From positions 62,001 through 126,000 of the forward strand of contig CAKJVC010000148.1 in assembly GCA_918026815.1 (NCBI GenBank): DNA of 64,000 nucleotides, read 5' to 3'. The notes below the pieces were generated by a model, which was not told the origin of the DNA, searched no databases, and saw only the letters and a list, made by a program, of their open reading frames with translations. This stretch comes from Chalara sp. BL73. Its lineage: Eukaryota > Ascomycota > Leotiomycetes > Helotiales. Shown here piece after piece: positions 1-10,494 of the stretch (its first letter is position 1; each line of letters starts with the position of its first letter). Made by a program: the position numbers and the translations under genes.

Positions 1-356
1 CGCAACAGAGCCTAGCCAGCGAGTTAGAACCCGCGATCACGGCGCTACTGAATAAGGCGGAGATGTATGTCGCGAAGATGGAACGGAGGAGGGAGGCGTT
101 GGTGGCGAGGAGCGAGCTGCTGGAGGGGAGGTTGGAAGGCGGCGGTGAGTTGAGGAGGAAGAGGAGCGTGGAGAGGATTGTGAAGGGAGAGGGAAGGCTG
201 AAGGTTGGTTCCGGGAATGAGGAGATGGCTGCTAGGTTGAAGGCGCTCACGGCGAAGAAGGAGAGGCTTGGGTATGCAGTTGAGAGGTTGGGCTTGCAGA
301 GTCAGCAGAGGCAGAGGCAGTTACGGATGAGTGTCGCTGCTACGCCTGCTACTTGA
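1..356 (+). CDS. SPC19: DASH complex subunit Spc19, C-terminal part (5' truncated by window edge)
   Basis: Spc19 is a subunit of the DASH/Dam1 ring that couples kinetochores to spindle microtubules in fungi. The frame is open from base 3 and ends at the TGA at 354-356, giving about 118 residues. The visible part begins inside a helix (SLASELEPAITALLNKAEMY), continues through a basic Arg/Lys/Glu-rich stretch and ends in a coiled coil with the pattern LKALTAKKERLGYAVERLGL followed by QSQQRQRQLRM. This layout (EL.P.I..LL.KAE, then RLxxLxxKKExLxYxVERLxLxxQQRxRxL) is how I remember the Spc19 C-terminus. The start and N-terminal half lie outside the window. The next gene, MET1, is convergent, with its stop 285 bases away. 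The identification rests on this coiled-coil pattern only, so another small coiled-coil protein is possible. Confidence 0.65.
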   Translation, partial: QQSLASELEPAITALLNKAEMYVAKMERRREALVARSELLEGRLEGGGELRRKRSVERIVKGEGRLKVGSGNEEMAARLKALTAKKERLGYAVERLGLQSQQRQRQLRMSVAATPAT

Positions 357-641
357 CGGAAGGGAGAGCGCGGCGTTTTGATACGAGACTTGAAGGAGGG
401 GAAGTTTTCGGTACTCGTGGTTGAGATGAGCTACATGGCTGAGCCGGTATATCGACGATGCGAGTATTTGGGGTGATGAAGACGACATTCGGATGTGAGG
501 GATCAATGGTGTGATGCACAATGACAGCACGGAGCAGGGCATGGAAAGAGAGAATGGAACTGGAAGTCATGCTGTTCTATACCCAATATACCGCGCTATG
601 CAATACGAATACATCAAGAGTCTATCATCATTATCACAGCA

Positions 642-2432
642 TTACACCCTCAAATCCTTGCCCCAACTATTGCCCCTCACCACGCCATCTAGCCTAGTAT
701 TCTCCAGCACCAGTTCCTCCACACCACTCCCCATCCAGTCCTCAAAGCCCTTGAATCCCTCTTCGACAACCCATTTTCGTCCTTTATCTCCCCTATACAG
801 CACTTCACATGCTTTCCCAAGCACCAGAAGTCCGGGTGGCCGACTGCCCTCCTCTTCGATCGCGGCCACGACCCACTCAAGCGTTGTCCTTAGAACCCTC
901 TGGTCAGGGCAGCTAGCCCTTTCAAGCACCGCGCATGGGGTATCTTTCGGCCACAGTCTCCTCGACTCATCCAAATTTCCATCCATGTCAACAACCTTTG
1001 CATCCTCTGAGTCATGCCTCGTCAAATCTGCCACCAGTCCAGAAATTCGATGCAAAGCCATGAGAAACACCACCGTCTGCGTCTCCACATATTGAGGCGG
1101 CACACTTGGCTTGCCCTTTCGCCCTGTACCGGTACAGATCAAGACCTGGTCACTAACGCCACGCTGAGTAGGGGGAATACCCGCGAAGAGAGGTGCGCTT
1201 AGAGCGCTTGTGATTCCTGGTAGAACTGTTATAGCATCTCCAAAGCCTTCTTTACGGAAGAATTCGTATTCTTCGCCGCCTCTGCCATAGATATATGGGT
1301 CGCCTTGTTTGAGACGCAAGACTGTTTGTCCTTTATTTAGCCCTGCTAGGCCGAGTGAAAGCAGCTCTTCTTGTGCACGGTCTGCGTTTCCGGGGAATTT
1401 TCGCGCAATGTGTACGGGCGTACGTCTGGGAATCAGGTCGAGAACTGCGGATGGTACGAGCTTATCTGCTAATATCACATCCGCTGCCAGAATCGCCTTA
1501 TGTGTGGCTCGAGTGAGAAGATCAGGATGCCCAGGTCCGCTCCCAGCCAGAATGATTCGCCCCTTCTTCTCGCCTCTTGAATCTAATTTTGCGGTTTCCA
1601 GGGGCGAGCAATTTGATGAGTTTGCAGCATAAGCTTTCAAAACGCTATCCACATCTGCGTCAGTTATATTTGCCAATCGCCGTAATGGCCAGTATTCGCA
1701 TATTTGCGATAGCCATCGCATACGTCTGTTCTTGGCAGCATCTAGATCTGCTTCTGTGACCAAGCGGTTGAAGGTGGAGGATTGGTCAATGTCCTCGTCA
1801 TCGATGTCGCCTGCGAATGCGAGATTTAAAAGATGGTCTTCTGTTTGTATGCGCCTCCGAACCGTTCCTAATCTATCGCAAGCTGCACCAAGTTGTGGAG
1901 GCAATGATGAAGCAATCTCACGACGAATGCGCGAGGAAAGCTTGCAACCCTTTCCATTCGTTGTGACACCAATTTGCAGTGGCCCATCGGTATGTGTGCT
2001 GAGGAGCGAGAAGGTGCAGAGTTGCGGCGCGTCCGACACATTGACCGGTATTCGATTGCGTTTGCATATGGAAGAAATGTGTGCGCCTACATTCATGAGT
2101 CATACTTCTAGCTGTTGTGAAATCTCCTTACTCAATGGATCTCGAGACCCCAAGGTGACAAAAACGGCATCGACGACACCATTAACATCTTCTCTTCCTA
2201 GCCGCAGCAGATCGCCGTCCTCGAACAATTTCTTCTGCCATTTAACCTCCCCGCTCTCTATTCTCTTCTGCAGAGTGTAATGCAGCTCTGCACTTGCCAC
2301 CGCGATAAGGATTGGCTTTGCGCCGACTTCAAGGGACTTCGCACATCGTGCTGCAGCCAGTGGATTTGAGCCCACGATCAAATGCACATGGGACGTTGAG
2401 TCAATGGCTGTGAGAAGACTTGTCGGTGCCAT
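642..2432 (-). CDS. MET1: Siroheme synthase: Met8-like dehydrogenase N-terminus fused to uroporphyrinogen-III C-methyltransferase (Met1)
   Basis: Makes precorrin-2 and probably sirohydrochlorin from uroporphyrinogen III using SAM and NAD; siroheme is the cofactor of sulfite and nitrite reductases. Model: exons 2432-2132 and 2086-642, 581 residues. The 45-nt intron (2087-2131, GTAAGG...TGTAG) is in phase and holds an in-frame TGA; removing it restores the conserved run PLSAHISSICKR.RIPVNV. Residues 1 to about 250 resemble Met8/CysG-N, with the glycine-containing nucleotide loop VHLIVGSNPLAAAR near the start and the TDGPLQIGVTT...CKLSSRIRREIASSLPP block. Residues about 278-520 are the SUMT domain: ILAGSGPGHPDLLT, then GDPYIYGRGGEE at about 362, then VLPGITSALSAP. 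ATG at 2432 is the first in frame. The gene is divergent from the 2EXR gene. Family certain; whether ferrochelatase activity is present cannot be told. Confidence 0.92.
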
Positions 2433-2996
2433 TTCTCCAGACTTTGTCTGGTGTTCAGGTTCCTTATCCTAAACCCCCCAGTCTGTATCAGGAAGATTTG
2501 GACGGGGCGGATTAACAATGCTTCTTGAATGAATTAGAGTATTTTTGCTGAGGTATATCAAACATTCAAGAACTGAGAAAGTCACAACATGCTGAGATAT
2601 ATGAAATCAACCCATCAAGGCCAGCAAGCTATGTTATCTTTGTGTTATCTTCCTCCTCCCAATTCCATGGAGATACTTTTCACACTTTTTTGTCCGATCA
2701 GCGGCCCGGCCATTATCTTCAGACAGGGGATTGCGTCTTATCGGGCCAATGAAACGCATTCAATTAGAGGTCCCTCATCTCAGCCTTGCCCCGCGGAAAA
2801 TGGCAGGAGCTACCCCTGCCAACGCCCCCACCATGCGAGGCTACCACTTTCTGCCAATACCGTTGGAGACCATTACATCACCATTCAGTCCCCAACGTGT
2901 AAGCATTTGAGATCCATCATCTCCAATAAATTAGAGGCGTCGGTTGTTTTGGTAAGACTTACTGTTCTTCCATAATTCATTACCCCCTCGACGGTC
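2433..2996. promoter_or_regulatory. Divergent intergenic region between MET1 and the 2EXR gene
   Basis: A 564-base region between two divergent start codons, so it must hold both promoters. A pyrimidine-rich run lies just upstream of the plus-strand start. No long open frame with coding character and no recognised factor site was found. A 128-codon open frame (2589-2975) has no recognisable domain and is treated as chance. Confidence 0.5.
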
Positions 2997-4714
2997 ATGG
3001 AGAAAAAAAGCACCTCTTCAGACAGAGTCCTTCGCCCAAGAAAACATGAAGCAAAGAAACGGACAGACTTCCGCCAGCTTCAATCGTGGCAGTGAGTTTT
3101 GCCTGAAGATCCGTATCTGAGATGGTTTCACGCCTTGTAGTACTTGGTTGCGTAAAGCTAATCGATTAAATACCACAGAGATGATCTTAATCTGTATGCT
3201 AAGAAGCTCGAGGAAGATCGTCGTCAGATAGATCTTCGTTCCGCATATATCAATCAAAGGGAACTTTCCAATTTGAATACAGCCGTGATGCTTCTAGAAC
3301 AGAAAACTAAGGTCCAATATCATGAGCAAAGCATAATCAATCAGCAGGTGAACCTACAGAACATCTTCCAGAGTCGAAACGTGGACCTGAAGGCTCGGGA
3401 GAAGGACCTTGAGACTCGAGAGATGAGCTTGGGGGCGAGAGAGAGAATTCTAGAAATTCGAGAGCAGGATATAGAGACTCGTGCAAAGGATGTGAGCGCT
3501 CGTGAAGATAATCTAGACGCTCGGGACATCCTAGACTCTCGGCAGAAGTTCCTTGAAGAAGGGAAGGATAAGGAAGGGCTTCGAATGGAGATAGATAGTT
3601 TGGCCAGAGAGCTCACGGCGCTTCACGAACAAGAGCTCTACTTAATTTATACTGAATGGTCCCTGAAGCAACAGTTACGACTACAGCCGAAAAAATATCC
3701 GAACCAGGAGGCTCTTTTAACTAGTAAGGGCAGACCAATGGGCAATGCGGATCCATTTACTAAAGTCTTCATAGGTGATAAATTCACTCTTTTCGTACAG
3801 CTTCCTCCCGAGCTAAGGCTAAAGATCTGGGAGCAAGTTGAGACCCCCTACGAGAAACCCAGGATTCACGTCATTCGAGGCATGCCGTCTCATTTACTAA
3901 TTTGTCGGACTTCTTTTCACTCTGTCAGGAGACACCATGATGATTCTCAGCATGTGGAGCTCTTCCCAATCCGTGATGGCATGCGACCGACCTTCGACAG
4001 GGTTCTTTATCTGTCTCCACACGGAGTACATCCGGTACTGCATGTTTGCCACGAACCAAGGTCTTTTTTCATGAGGAAATTCAAACTAGATTTTGCATTT
4101 TCAACTCTGGTCAACTTTAGCGAAGACACAATCTTCATTGACTCAACCCCTTGTCTGGGCGAAAAATTCGGGAGCGATATGGCTTATGAACTTCACAGTG
4201 ATGTTCTTGATGATGCTGATGATTTTTATGACGACAGCGATCAAGACGATGATGAGTAAGTAGTGTTTTTAATCTTGGGTTTTATGTTTGGAAATGTCTA
4301 ATTCCGATGCTATGTAGGGATTACAGAGGCTATGGGACTATTGACTATTTAACAAAACATCCACTGGAGGCAGAATTAATCCAGAGGCTCGCATTGCAGA
4401 CTAAGCTAGCTGGATATCCAATTCGGCGATGTGCACAGAAATTAGGCCCTTTGCTCAAAAACTTAGAGGAAGTGAATCTGATTGTTTCAAACGGACGACC
4501 TAATCAAATAAGGGATTATACTTTACAAACCTTGAGAGAAGAGAAAGACGTATACTTCACAGATGATCCAGACTACGAAAATGAAAGAAAGGCGTTATTG
4601 TATGATCCAGGCGAGATTTATACTACACATGAAGAGGACTGGATGGAACTCATGCCTGTCAATGCAGTTCGCCCTAAATTCAGGACCATGAAGGTGAAAA
4701 GGATAACTCCCTAA
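2997..4714 (+). CDS. 2EXR-domain protein with N-terminal heptad-repeat coiled coil
   Basis: Three exons, 2997-3091, 3179-4255 and 4318-4714, give 522 residues; introns are 87 nt (branch GCTAATC) and 62 nt, both GTGAGT/GTAAGT...AG. Residues 1-35 are basic. Residues about 102-147 are an unusually regular heptad array in which Leu/Ile/Val falls every seventh residue seven times, with REx motifs between, so a long parallel coiled coil is likely. The 2EXR motif follows at about 234 (FTLFVQLPPELRLKIWEQV), then the PxVLHVCHEPR block typical of this fungal family. An acidic run of Asp sits at 376-391, directly before the second intron. The 2EXR family is expanded in fungi and has no known biochemical function; its first block looks F-box-like, but SCF binding is unproven. 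The start is the first in-frame ATG of an exon that splices cleanly. Confidence 0.8.
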
Positions 4715-7700
4715 GACACAGAATACACAACCCATCATACCGATGACCGCAGTAAGTATACCTACTAGGCGGCATGGTCATATGTACAGATGTTGGCTCT
4801 TTCTGATTCTAACTTTATACGCAGTGATACCATGCTCTTTCTGTACTATATCCAATTCACGGTGTCATTTCTCACACCGATGGTGAAGACACCAAGCAGC
4901 GAAGTTCTAATCGGTGATTTGCAGACATAATTTCTTAGTCGATTTAAGCATTTCCCCATATTTGCAGTACGGATACACCCCTTGATATGTTTATCACATG
5001 ATGCTTGGCTTTGTAAAGCATTCGTTACCCGTGTATATCCAAGAATGCGTTTACCCTTATACTGGACTATGAGGCGAGGTTCTTTTAACGATGTTCAGCC
5101 AAACGAGGCATGTAGCTAGACAATAGAGTTAAACTATCCAAACTCGCTCCACAGACACTTTTCTACAGATAATGCCCTGTAGTTCTCCATTTGGTATTTC
5201 CTTTTCTATACGTCCTTGTTGATTGTCTGGGAGACCGGTGCGATATCTGGTCAAGTTCATACATTCCTCCAAGCGATGAACACAACTGCGATCATAAGAA
5301 ACATCATTCTATAGTTTAGAATGTCTTATCATCTTACCATGTTCCTCACTTGAGATCATAATTTGCTCTCCGGCGACACATTTGAGTCTCTTAATTTACT
5401 AGTTTCTGATCCCAAAAGCGATCCTGTCTCTCTAACTCAATTGAAAGATGAATTACCAATCTGTTCTATGCTTACTATCTCTCGAGCTATGAATTGTAGT
5501 GCAGTATCACATGTATAGTCTGCTGCTTAGTCTAAGTATTGTCTGAGAAGAGGAGAATTGACATCGCGATAGTGATGCCCGCAAACAAGAAAACATCCAA
5601 TCTTGAGGTTATTGATGCAATAATTTTCAGTAAATTTGCAGAAGGGCCACAAATATCACTAATATGCTCAATATTTATGTGTGCTTCCTATTTTTCGCAC
5701 AAGTGGTATCCATACTACCCCGCTAGAGACAAATTCCATTATGCTGTTGTGTCCAATGATAGTAGATATAAATATGATCATATACTTTCAAATGTCTGCT
5801 TGTCGGTTTTCTCATCTATAGAAATCCTTCTTCATAGACCCTCGTTAGATATCGAGCTCCTACTCACACTCACCTTCCACCTCTACCTCGAGCCTCAATG
5901 GCTGTTCTCCCATTGATTTGTAGTTGGCCTATGTGCGTTCCTCTTCTGTCAGTTCGCATGACTGTTCCAATTCGACCGGGATCTCCCGAACCGCATTCAT
6001 GCGATCTGCCTTCAACGCATCTCTTGTAGAACTCAAATAACAAACCGATTGGGGTATCCCTCGATTCTGTAGTGCTTCCCGGCAGGAATAGGGGCGGGAG
6101 CTTGGGCGGGAATGTCAGGAGAGACATCAGGCAGAAGTTGCTGAGGTTCTTTCACGACAGTTGAGATAGGTGGATATTGACTAGGCATATCGGCTTTTGG
6201 CAGGAGTCAATGGCATAATTGACGAGATATTTTGAGCAAATACTAAAAAAGATGATAGTTCGGAAGGTACAATTTTGTACTTAGGCGTAGTCTGCAATTG
6301 CCTCTAGGGGGGGTAGAGATTAGCCGTATGATTGAAATTAGAAAGGCAAGGGCTAGTTGTTAGTTGTGACAGTAAATTCCGACTTCAGGATTAATGTTGT
6401 TTTACAAAAGATGTAAACGTACTTCTGCGATTAATTGCCCCAGAGCCTTGAGAAATTAGGTTGGATCCGCGGTTACTTTTCATTAGTGTTATCGAAAATG
6501 ATTTATTATATCGTTCTTAAGGCGGCAGATTCTAAAAACGATAGAAGTAGATTCTGTCTTACAAAAATGCACACCACCTTTACTCCTCTAGCTTTTTTGC
6601 GAAGTATATGCGAGGTTCTTCCAGGGCATAGCTAATTCATGTTCAGTAATTTCTAAACACTAAGCTTCACAGGCTTTGGTCCTTTATGTCTGGGCTGCAC
6701 CAATAGACGTGTTGATGGCCCAGTGCGGAACAATGATATTTCTTAAAAAGAGAGAGCCTCTGGAGCATTGAAGTGAAAGGAAAGCAAGAACGGTCATGTA
6801 AGTAGGTAACTTTAGTGTTCTAGAGATGATTTGGGCCTCCAGGTATGGTATCTGTAATATCAGTGTTGGCTATACACGAGTATTGCTATAATTTCAGTGC
6901 ATAACCACCCTCCCAACCGTTGAAATCAATGAGATACGGGGTACTGGATTTATGTTTTAAGAGTAGAAGTAACTTGCAAGCATGAGGTTCTCTAGAATCA
7001 GCATATTTGTAGAAGCACATAATCCATGGAATGGCCTTATACAATATCAATTACATTTGGCACAATAATTGGGGCTCCGTATATTAAATTATAAGAGAGG
7101 AGGAGTTTCTAAGATGCTTCTAAGTTTATAAACCAACAATTGCTATCAATTCTTCAAAGTCAAGGTTGATCGACCAAATACCAATATGTCAAAAGGATGC
7201 GTGTAATTCCCCTAATTTGAAAGCCTCGGATAATAGGGAATATAAAATATAAGCCAGTATCATTTGATTACATGATGGTTCAATGGACTTAAATGCTAGC
7301 GAAAGCAGGGGAGTATGAAGGATACAATTAAACGAAAGCCGGCTGTTCGTCTATTCTCGCTTCCAGCCCCTATTCCTCTTACCATGTGATAGCTCAACAT
7401 TCAAATGTGCCTAACAATTTCCGGACATATCGGAGATTTGAAACTGGAGATAAAATTGTTCTTGATTCCTGAGAGGCATAGCCGCAGTTAAGTACTTATC
7501 TTGTTTGTAGTCCCAGGTCACGTGGCATAACAGGACCCTATAATATCCGGTTTTCTGTTTTCCTGCTAAGCAAAACATACATTTTATTACATTAGATGTT
7601 TGTAAACTTTGCTGTCACAATTTACCTGTCATTTCGGAGAGCCAAATTAGCGCTATCCGTCCTATAATAATTGTGCCTTGCGAATATGTTTGCCTTTATT

Positions 7701-8306
7701 TGCGATCAATATGCGCGCACAAATCTAATGGCAGATCGCAGAAACCGGTAAGCTCGAAGCAGATGGCTGGCTACTAGATCATAGTTTTCTACCAAATATT
7801 GAATGTACCTAGGCGTCGGTTTGGTATCAAGCGACCTAGTTTCAGATAAGTGGGTCCTGATGGTAAGCCATCGTCCAGAATTGAGGCAGTGGTGTTCCTT
7901 GCAATTGCGATTTTTCCTTATGAAGTGATAATAATTTGGCAACGACAACATCCTCAAATTTAAAGGGATTGAGGCGACCTTGTTGGAGTTCCCATGCCTA
8001 ATTGTCGCCAGCCTCAATGCTGGTTTTGATTCACCTCAAAGCTACTGAACAGGTACGCGGGTGACTTCGTCAGGGGTATGATTGAACCCTCGAACTAACT
8101 TGATTCGATTTTCTTCTAGCAAGCCAATATACAGTGGAAGTAATATCGCGAGCCCAAATCATAAGTGGACCGATCAAGTCGTCACAATTTATCATATTCA
8201 AATATAAAATCTGGCACTCAAGCGAGAATGGCGGTCGGGTTCCAAGTCATTAATTTCGTTAAATATCATTACCAAATTAAAAGTTCAAGCAATAGCAACA
8301 CAAAGC
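4715..8306. other. AT-rich gene desert (3.6 kb)
   Basis: No conserved gene seen on either strand. The sequence is visibly AT-rich and rich in TA steps, with stop codons in all frames; the longest frames (5539-5916 plus, 125 codons; 7706-8017 minus, 103 codons) have no signal peptide, domain or sensible composition. It may be an old repeat worn down by repeat-induced point mutation, but no terminal repeat or transposase fragment is readable. It separates the 2EXR gene from the 3' end of the surface glycoprotein gene. Confidence 0.5.
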
Positions 8307-10494
8307 TTAGTACTGATTACCATGACTAACCACAGAGACATTTGGATGTTTCTTGGCCGCTTCAGTAGGGATGTACATTCCAGAGTTGTATGACTCTGAG
8401 CCTCTCATGGAAATACGCTGAGGAGGACCCTGCCGAGGGACCATAGGTGTGTATCTCTTGCGCCTTACCCAGAAACTATATATCTATCAGCTTCTGACTA
8501 TTGATGACAAGCAGGGTGACTTACATGACTCCAGAAGTGATGAGAAGCAAGAGGAACACTCCACCTCCCACGCTTGCGCCGATGATGACTTTCTTGTCAA
8601 CGCCTTTGGCCTTCTCCTTGATCTTCTCGGTCAACTCATCTACCTTGGATGATGGTGTAGGGACAAATGATGTAGGACTTCCTCTTGTTTCAAATATCTT
8701 CTTCACGTTTGTTCCAAATTCAATGGTCTTGACCACAGTAGGGGCAGTTGTTGCTGGGAACGTAGGCGTAGCTCCTGAAGGAACAGCAGTGATCAAGGTC
8801 TTGGTGCTGGTGACGTGGGTTGTGCTCTGAAGAGAAACTGGGCAGTTGACTAGTCCTGTTGAGGCGCAGACAACACCAGTGTAAGTAACTGTGTCCTTGA
8901 GAGTTGCGGTGCTTAAGTCTTGTCGTGGGGCCAGCGTGGTAGCTTGAGCCGAGTTTGAGGTAGTGGAAGAGCCTTTGATTGCGCATGCCTCTGCGAAGGT
9001 GGTATACCAGAGAGGAATGACTGTCTCTGGAGCGGGACCCCATGTATGGCCCTGGAAAGCCACGGTTGCACCAGCGGCAGCGCCAACCGCAAGCTGGTAG
9101 GACTCCTCCACTTGAAGTTCGCACCCCTCATCGTTGCCGCCAGGAATGACAGTGACATTTGTTACAAACTCGGCAACATTGGCGAAGACACCGACTTCCA
9201 CACCGGCGGAAACAATTCCAGACGTGTCGATCTCGAAGCCTGCGTGAACACCTACACGAAGGGTGGCAGAGAGCGTGGCACCTGCACTCTGAATGGTCAC
9301 TGGAAGAAATTCAAACTGCCCACCGTTACTGCAAAGGGCAATTAGTATATCCGCCGTATGCAGTACCACCAGAATGGAAGCTCAACTTACAAAGTTGTAT
9401 CTGTCACGTTGTCAGAGAACAGTGGTATGCTGATGGCAGTTCCATCATCAAGCTTTATGTGAAAGCCACTGGATATGTCGATTTCTGCTTTTACCTCTAA
9501 GATTAAATCCACGGCAAAAATCACGCCAAGCTGGAACTTGTCACTTAAGGATATCCCAATTGGGGTATTAGACGAATAGAGGTTCAGGGTGTAGGTGACG
9601 CCGGCGCCCAAAATTGTGTCCAGCATGACATATAGCTCCATACCATCGAATTGGAACCTTAGTACAACTTCAGGAACATCCGGAACCGCAATGTTGAAGT
9701 CGACATCCATTGGAGGGAAATCGAAATCACTCGCGTCAATGCCGTCTCCGAGGGAGGCTAAGACATTCGTGGTATAGTTTTGGATAAAATCAATGACCGT
9801 ATCCGTTGTGTTCTGGTAGTGAAATGAGCAAGTTTTCCTCTTCCAATAGCAGTCTCAAGTTCAGAATTTCCCCCAAGAGATTTGTGCACTTAAGACGCGT
9901 GCTAATGTGCTCAAATGTTTGAGACATAAGTAGTCTTAAGAGCAGACCGCTTGTGAAACTCTCTGGAATTGGTTATTCTGCTTCAAGAGGCTGACTGACC
10001 TGAATCTGAGAACCTATCTGGTCTGTGAAGTTGCTCAGTACCTTGGTAGCATTAAAATCTCCGGCAATTGTGATTTCCGCGGTTGCGTTTGCTTTTAGGT
10101 AGCAGGTTGTGCAGATTATATTGACACTAGCTCCAATAGTCACATTTTCGTTCTTGGAGACGCCCTTTTGGACTTCTGTTTCACTAAAGGCAGACAGTCC
10201 GCATTAGTTATGTAGTCAAGAGCATAGAGAAGCAGGGTTTGGGGCTCTTGCGTACTAGCTTAGGAGTACCGCACCATCCCAGCTCTTCTCTAATGACGTT
10301 GAGTTCTTGAGTACGGTGTCCCTTTTGTTTTTGCTGAAGTCAGAGAGAGCTCTTCTGAACGCGTGCATGGTGTCTTCAAAAGTTGTTCCAGGGACATCTT
10401 GCGTCCGCACCACGAGATCCACGGTAGGGCTCGCAGAAATAGTTTGGATGCTTATTATCCATGCCAGGACATATCTGAGATGGCTGAATAGCAT
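8307..10494 (-). CDS. Uncharacterised secreted/surface glycoprotein with C-terminal membrane anchor
   Basis: Five exons (10494-10256, 10183-10000, 9812-9391, 9328-8525, 8475-8307) give 605 residues with all phases matching; introns are 72, 187, 62 and 49 nt. Residues 1-22 form a signal peptide (basic start, hydrophobic core, cleavage near ISAS-P). A conserved body follows: a Cys-containing strand block (IICTTCYLKANATAEITI), then a long beta-rich region with many N-glycosylation sites. A Thr/Ser/Pro-rich stalk leads to one membrane helix at about 532-553 (IIGASVGGGVFLLLL...) and a 52-residue cytosolic tail beginning RRKRYT. Type I topology is therefore expected. The body resembles hypothetical proteins widespread in filamentous ascomycetes that I recall without a function; a cell-wall or sensor role is only a guess. 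The stop-containing ends of the open frames are explained by introns, including one that splits the end of the membrane helix. Confidence 0.8.

Noticed and set aside
511..1095. 194-codon plus-strand open frame
   Set aside because: Lies fully opposite MET1 exon 2; Ser/Thr/Pro-rich shadow composition, no domain.
2100..2102. Nonsense mutation in MET1
   Set aside because: The TGA sits inside a well-formed 45-nt intron whose removal restores conserved sequence.
5539..5916. 125-codon frame in the AT-rich desert
   Set aside because: Begins at a non-ATG codon, no domain, no signal peptide, composition typical of AT-rich chance frames.
8011..8110. tRNA-like GGTTCAATC word on the minus strand
   Set aside because: No acceptor or anticodon stem can be folded around it.
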